Positions 9,479 to 17,466 of a DNA stretch of 46,153 bases are shown piece by piece (the stretch's first letter is position 1; each line of letters starts with the position of its first letter). This stretch comes from Acidobacteriota bacterium (GTDB lineage Bacteria > Acidobacteriota > Terriglobia > Bryobacterales > Bryobacteraceae): positions 1-46,153 of the forward strand of contig JACQZT010000261.1 in NCBI GenBank assembly GCA_016213755.1. The letters are read 5' to 3'. Position numbers and translations under genes: made by a program. The notes under the pieces are model-generated. The model was not told where the DNA came from. It was given only the letters and a program-made list of their open reading frames with translations, and did no database searches.

Positions 9479-11776
9479 TCATTTGCCGCCCAGACGGAAC
9501 GTCAGCCCCACCACGGCCGTGAGCGGGTATCCCGGGGTCCCGTGGATTCTCGCCACGATGGGAGCCTTCGGAGCGGCACGCGACTCGAAGTAGTTCTGCG
9601 TCTCGTAGTAATCCCGGTTGGTCAGGTTATCCAGGCTCAGATTGAACTCAACGCCCCGGCGCACCCGTTTTGCGAGACCCAAATCAAAGACCGTGTGCCC
9701 GGCGGCGACCACCGAAGGATCGTCGCCGTCCAACCGGTAGTGGTTGATCGCTCTCATTCGAAACGAGCCGCTCCATCCGCGCCATCCGGCCAGGGTCAGA
9801 GCCGCGTTGGCGGCAAAATGGGGAGCGCTGTCGACATAAACCCGGCGGCCGCCGCCCCGGAAGAACGCATTCCCGATTTTGGTGAGGCCGCCATTGAGCG
9901 AGAGCCGCGGCGTGATGGCAACCGACGCCTTGGCTTCATAGCCATACGCACGACTCGGCCCCTTGAACTCGAAACTGCCATCGTCGGGGACGTAGACCTG
10001 TTCGTTGGAGTGGTCGATCAGAAACACGCCGGCGCCGATCCCAAACCGCCCGAAGTTCGATGCCGTGCCGAGCTGGTAGAAATCGGTGGTGGCGAGCTGC
10101 GGCTGGTCGGGCCGCTGAACGACGCCGCGAGCGTCGGTACTGTTGATGCCCCGCCCGTAGTTGGCCGTCATCGTGAGCGGCAAGCGGCGGGAGGGCGTGA
10201 AAGCAACGCTGCCCTTCCCCTGCCAGCGTCCCCCCGCCTGGACGCCGCTTTCGGCGGGATTGACCCGGTCGGCCACGCCGAAACGGAACTCGTCGAAGCG
10301 AACGCCGCCGCCAAGCAAAAGGCGTCCCTGAAACAGGCTCAGATTTTCCTGCGCATAGCCCGCACCGTTGGTGACGTGAGCATTGGCCCTGGCCGTCACA
10401 CCCGTTGGAACCCGGCCCCGGCGAGGATACAGCCCGACGTTGATCTGGTTGTCGTGGAAGTTCGAACCCGCCACCAGGACCGCGGCCGCGGACCCGAAGC
10501 GGTGCGGGTGGGTGTACTGAGCGTTCACGCCCTGCTGCAAGCGTGAGTCGTGCTGCTGAAATGCATCGCCGTTGACCGGGTCGTTCAGGTACATCGTGAA
10601 GTTCGAGAACAGGTCCAGAAGCGACCGCGAGAGGAATGCGTCGGCCTTAAACGTATCGCCGTTGGTTCTCAGCTTGCTGTAGTAGACCGAAGATGTCCCG
10701 AGCTTGACCCGGCCTCCGTGGGTCGGGTCGATGTAGCCCAACCGGCCGAGCAGGCCTTCGCTCACCAGGTCCAGAGGGATTTGTCCGCTGGAATGAAAAT
10801 TGTTACGCCCGAAGAGAAATCGGACGCCGATCTTCTCGCTCGTACCGACCGGCCTGGTGTAGCTGGCGTTGAAGTTGTCCCGGCGATAGCGGCCCGGATT
10901 CTGAAACGGCCCATCCGTGTACGAGCCTTCGTACGCCACATAAGCGTCGGCGTGTTGGGCATCGGGACTATACGCCAGGAACGCACGGCCCGTATCGAAG
11001 TTCCCGCCCTGAAGCCGAACGGTGGCCCGGTCCGGCAGCGATTCCCGCTGCCGGATGTGGACTACGCCCAGGCCGCTGAAATCCCCATACTCCGCGCTGA
11101 ACGGGCCGTTAATCAGCGTGACATCCTGGATCAGCTCCGGGCTCAGGGCTTTGAGCGCCCCAAGGTAGCCTTGTCCGTGGCCCTGCGTGCCCTGATTTTG
11201 CTGCACGCCGTCCACGAGAACCTTGAGACCGCCATTCGTGCCGCCGTGGTCGAGATTGAAGCCGAACCGCCGGATTTCGACGGATTTTCCGCCGCCTTCA
11301 TGCTGGCCCGCATCGATTCCGGCGTTCAGTTGCTGCATCGCCTGATCGTCGCGAGTGAACAGCGTCCGGTCGAAAACTTCGGCGTTGCGGAGATCCACCG
11401 CCGGCTCGACGGTTTTCGCCGTTATGACGATGCTTTGATGCTGTCCGGCGATTCCGGGGAGCGTGACGTCCAACTGTTCGACGCCGCCATCTCCGATCGT
11501 GACTTCCCGTGTGCTGCTCTGAAATCCGGGCGATTCCGCTGTCAGCCGGTACGGGCCGGGTGAAATGGAACCGAGGCGGACTTGGCCTCTCCCGTCCGTG
11601 GTCGCGACTGCGGCGGCGGCCGTTCCGGTTTGCAGCCGGACCGCCGCTCCGGCGACACTCCGGCCCTGCGGGTCAAGCACCCGGATCACAACTTCACTGG
11701 CGCAATGAACGGGCGGGACCGCAAGCGCCAACAGCGCCAGAAGACTCCCGGCACAAGTGGAAGACTGGTTTCGCAT
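9479..11776 (-). CDS. TonB-dependent receptor with N-terminal regulatory-like domain and plug
   Basis: A 765-residue outer-membrane transporter. The signal peptide (about 1-27, ending near VHCAS) is followed by a carboxypeptidase-regulatory-like domain (VIRVLDPQGRSVAGAAVRLQ ... TTDGRGQVRLGSISPGPY), then a real plug: VKVLVDGVQQNQ-like segment (seen as GLKVLVDGVQQNQGTQG), LIQDVTLINGPFSAEYGDFSGLG. A 22-strand-type barrel follows, with NLSLDNLTNRDYYE and a final TFRLGGK. The plug and size fit classical TonB-dependent transport, unlike the larger Oar-like neighbours. I chose the ATG at 11776 (MRNQSS), preceded by GGAGC at suitable spacing, over a TTG 30 bases upstream. It is divergent from the receptor at 11912 and convergent with 8773-9462. 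The substrate is unknown. Confidence 0.9.
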   Translation of the reverse strand: MRNQSSTCAGSLLALLALAVPPVHCASEVVIRVLDPQGRSVAGAAVRLQTGTAAAAVATTDGRGQVRLGSISPGPYRLTAESPGFQSSTREVTIGDGGVEQLDVTLPGIAGQHQSIVITAKTVEPAVDLRNAEVFDRTLFTRDDQAMQQLNAGIDAGQHEGGGKSVEIRRFGFNLDHGGTNGGLKVLVDGVQQNQGTQGHGQGYLGALKALSPELIQDVTLINGPFSAEYGDFSGLGVVHIRQRESLPDRATVRLQGGNFDTGRAFLAYSPDAQHADAYVAYEGSYTDGPFQNPGRYRRDNFNASYTRPVGTSEKIGVRFLFGRNNFHSSGQIPLDLVSEGLLGRLGYIDPTHGGRVKLGTSSVYYSKLRTNGDTFKADAFLSRSLLDLFSNFTMYLNDPVNGDAFQQHDSRLQQGVNAQYTHPHRFGSAAAVLVAGSNFHDNQINVGLYPRRGRVPTGVTARANAHVTNGAGYAQENLSLFQGRLLLGGGVRFDEFRFGVADRVNPAESGVQAGGRWQGKGSVAFTPSRRLPLTMTANYGRGINSTDARGVVQRPDQPQLATTDFYQLGTASNFGRFGIGAGVFLIDHSNEQVYVPDDGSFEFKGPSRAYGYEAKASVAITPRLSLNGGLTKIGNAFFRGGGRRVYVDSAPHFAANAALTLAGWRGWSGSFRMRAINHYRLDGDDPSVVAAGHTVFDLGLAKRVRRGVEFNLSLDNLTNRDYYETQNYFESRAAPKAPIVARIHGTPGYPLTAVVGLTFRLGGK

Positions 11777-11886
11777 GGCTTTCGCTCCAGTATCACGATT
11801 CTTCAATTCGTAACACTAGCACGAATTCTCTTCGCGCTTCAAGCAAAAAAAGGCGGGTGCGACTTCCACCCAGTCGCCGTTTGTTA

Positions 11887-11908
11887 TAGAATCCGTTGGG
11901 TAGGAGGC
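11887..11908 (+). promoter_or_regulatory. Possible -10 box and strong RBS of the 11912 receptor
   Basis: TAGAAT at 11887-11892 is a 5/6 match to a -10 hexamer; no clear -35 lies 16-18 bases upstream. TAGGAGG at 11901-11907 is a near-ideal Shine-Dalgarno sequence just before the ATG at 11912 and fixes that start. If the -10 is real the leader is very short. The RBS is much more secure than the promoter. Confidence 0.4.
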
Positions 11909-11911
11909 CGT

Positions 11912-14900
11912 ATGCGCGGTTTTCTGGAGGTCGCGGCAGCGACTTTGCTTCTCTCCTCTCTTCTGCCGGCTCAATCGGGGAATGCCACCATCTCCGGGCA
12001 GGTCAAGGACGCCACCGGAGCGGTGATTCCCGGGGCCAGCGTCGCGGTGAAGAACGCCGACACCAACGTCGTGCGCTCCACCACGGCGAACCACGAGGGC
12101 ATCTATACCATCACCAACCTGATTCCGGGCCCCTATAGCCTGTCGGCCGGCTTCCAGGGCTTCAAGAACCTGGAGCAAGGGCCGTTCACCCTGCGCGTGG
12201 GCGACCGCGTGACCCTGGATCTCACCATGGAGGTGGGCTCGCAAGCCGAGCGCGTCAACGTCACCGCCGAAGTGCCTCTGCTGCGCACCGAGGACGTGCA
12301 GACCGGGCTGGTGATCGACAACCGGCGCATCCAGGAACTCCCGCAGTACAACCGCAACGCGCTGGCCTTCGCGCAACTCACGCCCAACGTCAACGGCACT
12401 TCGGATCAGGGCGGCCACGACAACGACCTGCGCATCAACGGCGGTCGCACGGCGCAAATGGAGTACTTCATCGACGGCCAGCCGGTGACCACCGGCTATC
12501 GCCACGACGTGCCGGCCTCGGTGCCGACCATGGAATCCGTGGCCGAGTTCAAAGTGCTGACCAACGGCCTGTCGGCCGAGTACGGGCGGCTCTCCGGCGG
12601 CGCGGTGGTGCTGGTCACGCGCTCGGGCACCAACGACTTTCACGGTTCGGCTTACGAGTACTTCAAGAACGACAAGCTGAACGCCACCGACTGGAACTCC
12701 AACCGCTTCGGACGCAAGAAGGGCGTGTTTCACGAAAACGTCTTCGGCGCCGCCATCGGCGGCCCGATCCGGATCCCCAAGGTGTACAACGGCCGCGACA
12801 AGACCTTCTTCTTCCTGAACTACGAGGGCGGCCGCTACCGCTCGGGCAGCAATGCGCGCTTCGCCAGCGTGCCCACGGAACTGGAGCGCGCCGGCGACTT
12901 CTCGCAGAGCCTGATCGATTCCGGCTACGGGGTGCAGATCTTCGACCCGCTGACAGCCCGGGTGGTCGGCAACCGAATCGTCCGGCAGCCCTTCGCCGGC
13001 AACCGGATTCCGAGCGCGCGCGTCGACCCGATTTCGAAGATCTACCTGGGTTATTACCCCGCGCCAAACACCGCGCCGCGCGCCAATTCCAGTCACGACA
13101 ACAACTTCATCGGCGCCTCCACTAACCCGTCGGAGAACGACCGCTTCACGGGCCGCCTGGACCAGAACTGGAACTCCAACCACACCACGCACTTCTCGCT
13201 GGTGCGGCGCGACGATAAATCGGCTTCCACGCGCTGGCTATCCCCCCTGCAATCGGTGGGCACCACCTTTGGCACCGCGCACACCATCACTTTGGATCAC
13301 ACCTGGACCATGACGCCCACCACGGTGGTGAATTTTCGCGGCGGCGTCGTGCGCCGGGTCTATGCCGGCGGCGGCCTGGTGGAGGCCGACGCTTCCGGCT
13401 GGGGCTTGCAGAACGAGGTGGTGCTGCTGCTGGGCGGCGCCAAGGGCCGGGTCCCCACCCTGCAAACCGGCGACACTCTCACCAACCTCGGCGGCGGAGA
13501 TGTGAACAACCAGTGGGAGACCACCTACAACAGCTCCGTGAGCGTGCAGAAGTTGTGGGGCAAGCACACCTTCAAGGCCGGCTACGAGCACCGCCGTTAC
13601 TACTCCAATTATGTATCCGGCGGCAGTTTCGGCCTGGCATCGATGCGCAGCGTGACCTCGCAGTACTACGACCAGCCGATTCCCACCGGCTCCGGTTTCG
13701 CGGGCTGGCTGCTGGGCGCGGTCACTTGGGGCTCCGGCACGGAGATGGCCGGTCCCGCGTCGCTGCAAACCTACCACGGCGCTTACTTGCAGGACGACAT
13801 CAAGCTGAGCTCCAAGTGGACCATCAACGCCGGCATCCGCTGGGATTTCGAGCCGCCGCGCACGGAGCGCTTCAACCGCCAGATCTTCTGGGACCAGAAG
13901 TACAAGTGGGATTGGCAGCCGAACGCCGGATGGAGCTGGGATAAGGTGCAGCAACAGGCCGGCGTGACGGCGCCCGCACCGCAGTGGCTGACGCAGGGGT
14001 ATTTCGGCCGCGCGGGCATCACCGGCACCAAGGAGTACCCGTCGCGCATCTTCCAGGAAACTCAGCCGTTCCACTTCGGCCCGCGCATCGGCGTGGCTTA
14101 CCAGGTGAATCCCAAGACCGTCGCGCGCATCGGGTACGGCATCAACTGGATGACGCTGACCGGCAACAGCTTTATGAACGGCGCCATCTGGAACGTGGGC
14201 TACGGCGGGTTGGCGCGCCTGACCCAGGGCGGATCGCCCGATGGCGGGCTCACCTACCCCTTGACGTTCAAGGTGCCCATGCCCAACGGCGAGGGCTACG
14301 TGCCGCCCACGCGCGACGTTTCCGAGCTTAACCAGAAGATCATGGGCCAGTGGTTCATCGCCGGCGCTTCCGACATGAACCCCGGCTACGAGCACGTCTT
14401 CCAATTGGGTTTCCAGCGCGAGGTCGCGAGCGGAGCGAATAGCTGGGTGTTCGAACTGGCTTACAACGGCAACCTGGGCCGCCAACTGCCCTTCTGGCAC
14501 GGCAAGGGCGAACACATTCTGCCGGACGCCTATCACAAGATCGGCCCCTATGGCGAAAAGCTGTTTGCCATGGTGGACAACCCGTTCTACGGGCGCATCC
14601 CCTCCGGCGGGCAGGCCGGCCGGCAGCTTCCCGTCGGTCGCATGTTCCAGTTGAACCCGCTGTGGAACGAAATCTGGACCTTCGGCCAGCCCATGGGCGT
14701 GTCGAACTACCATTCCGGGTACGTGCAAGCGGAGCACCGCTTCGGACACGGCTTCACCTTCCTGGCCAACTACACGCTCGGCAAGTCGCTCCAGGATGTG
14801 GGCGCCCTGGAGGGACAGAGCATGCAGGGCCAGGGCGGGCAGGCCTTCCCGCAGGCGGGACTCGGCCTGGGCGACATCTACGGCCTGGCGGTGAACGACA

Positions 14901-15487
14901 TCCGGCACAAGCTGCTGTTCAACTATAGCTGGGACCTGCCCGTGTTCCGCGGCAAGGCGATTCTAGGCGGGTGGCGGATCGCCGGAACCACCACCATCCG
15001 CGCGGGCACCCCGGCGCTGGCCTACGTCCCCAGCGGGGGCGTGGGCGGCTTGGGGAGCCAGTGGTACAACATCGGCCACAGCCGCACTTCGCGGCCGGTG
15101 TTTGTGCTCCCGCGCGCCGACTACAAGGGCGGAGTGGACGGCCACACGGCGCTGGAAGGCTCGGCCGGCTACAAGCCCTACATGATCCGCGAGTCGATGC
15201 GGCTACCGCAGACTCTGCCCAGCATCGTCGAGATCGGCGACGTGCCCAGCGCCTTCAGCGACCTGCGCTACCCGAGTTTCTCGCAGTGGGACTTCTCGCT
15301 GCTGAAGAACTTCCGGCTGGGGAAAGAGACCCGCTACCTGCAATACCGCCTGGAGGCGGAAAATATCCTCAACCACATGAATGCCGGCAACCCCGGCCAG
15401 GCCATCACCGCCCGCGATTTCGGCATGATCACCGGCCAAAGGGGCAGCCCCCGCCGCGTCATGATGGCCCTCAAGCTGTATTTTTAG
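11912..15487 (+). CDS. Oar-like TonB-dependent receptor, 1191 residues
   Basis: A very large outer-membrane receptor. Signal peptide (MRGFLEVAAATLLLSSLLPAQ), then a carboxypeptidase-regulatory-like domain (about 25-105: ISGQVKDATGAVIPGASVAV ... GIYTITNLIPGPYSLS), then a plug-like region (QELPQYNRNALAFAQLTP, FIDGQPVTTGYRHD, FKVLTNGLSAEYGRLSGG), then a long barrel ending in MALKLYF. These are the hallmarks of the Oar/SusC-like receptors expanded in Acidobacteria, generally assigned to uptake of large or complex substrates. The ATG at 11912 is set by TAGGAGG; the frame is open back to 11582 but that runs antisense through the neighbouring receptor. RtcB begins 15 bases after its stop and could be co-transcribed. 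Confidence 0.92.
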   Translation: MRGFLEVAAATLLLSSLLPAQSGNATISGQVKDATGAVIPGASVAVKNADTNVVRSTTANHEGIYTITNLIPGPYSLSAGFQGFKNLEQGPFTLRVGDRVTLDLTMEVGSQAERVNVTAEVPLLRTEDVQTGLVIDNRRIQELPQYNRNALAFAQLTPNVNGTSDQGGHDNDLRINGGRTAQMEYFIDGQPVTTGYRHDVPASVPTMESVAEFKVLTNGLSAEYGRLSGGAVVLVTRSGTNDFHGSAYEYFKNDKLNATDWNSNRFGRKKGVFHENVFGAAIGGPIRIPKVYNGRDKTFFFLNYEGGRYRSGSNARFASVPTELERAGDFSQSLIDSGYGVQIFDPLTARVVGNRIVRQPFAGNRIPSARVDPISKIYLGYYPAPNTAPRANSSHDNNFIGASTNPSENDRFTGRLDQNWNSNHTTHFSLVRRDDKSASTRWLSPLQSVGTTFGTAHTITLDHTWTMTPTTVVNFRGGVVRRVYAGGGLVEADASGWGLQNEVVLLLGGAKGRVPTLQTGDTLTNLGGGDVNNQWETTYNSSVSVQKLWGKHTFKAGYEHRRYYSNYVSGGSFGLASMRSVTSQYYDQPIPTGSGFAGWLLGAVTWGSGTEMAGPASLQTYHGAYLQDDIKLSSKWTINAGIRWDFEPPRTERFNRQIFWDQKYKWDWQPNAGWSWDKVQQQAGVTAPAPQWLTQGYFGRAGITGTKEYPSRIFQETQPFHFGPRIGVAYQVNPKTVARIGYGINWMTLTGNSFMNGAIWNVGYGGLARLTQGGSPDGGLTYPLTFKVPMPNGEGYVPPTRDVSELNQKIMGQWFIAGASDMNPGYEHVFQLGFQREVASGANSWVFELAYNGNLGRQLPFWHGKGEHILPDAYHKIGPYGEKLFAMVDNPFYGRIPSGGQAGRQLPVGRMFQLNPLWNEIWTFGQPMGVSNYHSGYVQAEHRFGHGFTFLANYTLGKSLQDVGALEGQSMQGQGGQAFPQAGLGLGDIYGLAVNDIRHKLLFNYSWDLPVFRGKAILGGWRIAGTTTIRAGTPALAYVPSGGVGGLGSQWYNIGHSRTSRPVFVLPRADYKGGVDGHTALEGSAGYKPYMIRESMRLPQTLPSIVEIGDVPSAFSDLRYPSFSQWDFSLLKNFRLGKETRYLQYRLEAENILNHMNAGNPGQAITARDFGMITGQRGSPRRVMMALKLYF

Positions 15488-15502
15488 ATATAAGGGGGGT
15501 GA

Positions 15503-16894
15503 ATGGACGCATTCCGGCACCAGGTGGCGCCCGGCGTGGTGGTCTATGCGAGCGCGGCGATCCTGGAGCAGATTAGCCAGGATCTGTCGATCGAGCAGGC
15601 CAAGAACGTCGCGCAACTGCCGGGCATCGTCGGCCCCAGCCTGGCCATGCCCGATATCCACCAGGGCTACGGCTTCCCCATCGGCGGAGTGGCGGCCCTG
15701 GGCTGGGAGCACGGCGTGGTGTCGCCCGGCGGCGTGGGTTTCGACATCAATTGCGGCGTGCGCAGCGTGACCACCTCGCTCACCGCCGACCAGGTGCGGC
15801 CCAGGCTGCGAGAGCTGGTGGATCAGCTCTTCCGTGACGTGCCCTGCGGCGCGGGCGCCGACGGGCCGCTGCCGGTCACGGACAAGCAGCTCGACGAGGT
15901 GCTCGAGAAGGGCGCGCGCTGGATGGTCGAAAACGGCTACGGCATGGAGCGCGACCTGGAGTACTGCGAGGCCAACGGCTGTCTGGCCGAAGCCGACCTA
16001 GCGGCCGTCTCCGAGCGCGCCAAGAAGCGCGGCAAACCGCAACTGGCCACGCTGGGCAGCGGCAACCACTTCCTGGAGGTCCAGTGGGTGGAACAAATCC
16101 ACGACGCCGCGGCCGCCCGCGCCATGGGCTTGAGCGAAGGGCAGGCAGTGGTGCTGATCCACTGCGGCTCGCGCGGGCTGGGCCACCAGGTCTGCACGGA
16201 CTTTCTGGCCCAGATGGGTCCGGCCATGAAGCGCTACGGCATCACCCTGCCCGACCGGCAACTGGCCTGCGTGCCCATCCACTCGCCCGAGGGGCAGGCC
16301 TACCTGGGCGCCATGCGCGCGGCGGCCAACTTCGCCTGGGCCAATCGCCAGGCCATCCTGCATTTCATCCGCGGCTCCTTCCGCAAGGTTTTCGGCCCGT
16401 CGGTGCGGCTGGACCTGGTCTACGACGTCAGCCACAACATCGCCAAGCGCGAAAAGCACGTGGTAGAAGGGCGCAAGGTGGACGTGCTGGTGCACCGCAA
16501 GGGCGCTACGCGGGCCTTCCCGCCGGGCCACCGCGAGCTGCCGCGCGCCTACCGCGACATCGGCCAGCCGGTGCTGATTCCGGGCAGCATGGGCACGGCC
16601 TCCTGGATTCTGGCCGGTGCCGAAGGCGCCATGCGCGAGACCTTCGGCAGCGTCTGCCACGGCGCCGGGCGGCGCATGAGCCGCACTGCGGCGCGCAAGG
16701 GGCGCGACGCGCGCCAGGTACAGAAGCAGCTTGAGGAGGCCGGCATCCTGGTCAAATCCGAGAGCCGCGACGGCATCCTGGAAGAGGTGCCGGAAGCTTA
16801 CAAGGACGTGGATGAGGTGATCGAGGTGGTCCACCAGGCCGGCCTGGCCCGCAAGGTCGCGCGGTTGCGGCCCATGGGCGTGATCAAAGGTTAG
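15503..16894 (+). CDS. rtcB: RtcB family RNA-splicing/repair ligase
   Basis: RtcB joins RNA 2',3'-cyclic phosphate or 3'-phosphate ends to 5'-OH ends using GTP and Mn2+, in RNA repair or tRNA splicing. This 463-residue protein carries all metal and guanylylation landmarks: PDIHQGYGFPIGG (50-62), SPGGVGFDINCG with Asp81 and metal-binding Cys84, GSGNHF with His189, IHCGSRG with His220, SHNIAKRE with His311, and CHGAGRRMSR in which His386 is the expected guanylylated residue. The start is an ATG preceded by AAGGGGGGTGA. It follows a receptor by 15 bases and its stop overlaps the convergent nusG-like stop by 4. No rtcA or rtcR lies nearby, but an archease gene is present at 33499-33909. Confidence 0.94.
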   Translation: MDAFRHQVAPGVVVYASAAILEQISQDLSIEQAKNVAQLPGIVGPSLAMPDIHQGYGFPIGGVAALGWEHGVVSPGGVGFDINCGVRSVTTSLTADQVRPRLRELVDQLFRDVPCGAGADGPLPVTDKQLDEVLEKGARWMVENGYGMERDLEYCEANGCLAEADLAAVSERAKKRGKPQLATLGSGNHFLEVQWVEQIHDAAAARAMGLSEGQAVVLIHCGSRGLGHQVCTDFLAQMGPAMKRYGITLPDRQLACVPIHSPEGQAYLGAMRAAANFAWANRQAILHFIRGSFRKVFGPSVRLDLVYDVSHNIAKREKHVVEGRKVDVLVHRKGATRAFPPGHRELPRAYRDIGQPVLIPGSMGTASWILAGAEGAMRETFGSVCHGAGRRMSRTAARKGRDARQVQKQLEEAGILVKSESRDGILEEVPEAYKDVDEVIEVVHQAGLARKVARLRPMGVIKG

Positions 16895-17409
16895 GCCACG
16901 CGGCGCTCATTCGTCTCGACCACCAGCCGCTCGCGCGCGATCTCCACCGCCACCGACCGCCGCAACAGGTTCACACTGACCACCACCCGCAGGGCGTCCT
17001 TCTCCTGCACCAGCAATCCGGACAGCCCGTCCAGCGAACCGCCCTGGATGCGCACGCGCTGGCCGACTTCCAGGAATTCCCACGGCTCCACCCGCATCCC
17101 CGAGGCGACCATGGTCCGGATGGACTCAATCTCCTGGTCCGCGACCGGCTGCGGCTGCCGGCCCACGCAGATGACCGACAGGATGTAGGACGACGCCAGC
17201 ACCCGCAGACGCTGCTCGAGCGTGAAGCGGCAGAATACGTAGCCGGGAAACAGGGGCAGTTCCAGCGTCTTCGCGCGATCCGACCATTGCCGGCGCGACT
17301 TGTAGAAAGGAAGAAACGTCTGGAATCCCTGGATGTTCAGAGCCTGAACGGCCTTTCGTTCGTGCTGGGGTTTGGTCGTCAGAGCGTACCAGGCTAAACG
17401 GTCCGGCAT
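16891..17409 (-). CDS. NusG-like specialised antiterminator (UpxY/RfaH type)
   Basis: A 172-residue NusG paralogue. NusG homologues bind RNA polymerase through the NGN domain and modify pausing or termination; specialised forms act on particular long operons. The NGN domain is clear at about 5-110 (WYALTTKPQHERKAVQAL, FPGYVFCRF), and a KOW region follows (about 118-165: GQRVRIQGGSLDGLSGLLV). Housekeeping nusG sits with ribosomal-protein genes, which are absent here, so this is probably the UpxY/LoaP-like class. It lies 57 bases downstream of a 3.5-kb receptor gene on the same strand rather than at the head of a polysaccharide operon. Its ATG has GGAGGAGG upstream, but that site is complementary to a CCCCCTCC just before it. 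Confidence 0.88.
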   Translation of the reverse strand: MPDRLAWYALTTKPQHERKAVQALNIQGFQTFLPFYKSRRQWSDRAKTLELPLFPGYVFCRFTLEQRLRVLASSYILSVICVGRQPQPVADQEIESIRTMVASGMRVEPWEFLEVGQRVRIQGGSLDGLSGLLVQEKDALRVVVSVNLLRRSVAVEIARERLVVETNERRVA

Positions 17410-17413
17410 AAGT

Positions 17414-17439
17414 CCTCCTCCAAGTAGTGCGGGAGGGGG
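17414..17439 (-). promoter_or_regulatory. Hairpin enclosing the RBS of the nusG-like gene
   Basis: On the minus strand CCCCCTCC (17439-17432) is separated by 10 bases from GGAGGAGG (17421-17414), the Shine-Dalgarno sequence of the nusG-like gene. They can form seven of eight base pairs, so the site would be occluded unless the stem is opened, for example by ribosomes leaving the upstream receptor or by a factor. The complementarity is seen; regulation is inferred. Confidence 0.45.
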
Positions 17440-17466
17440 CGTACTTCTCTCCGACGGATCGAACGC

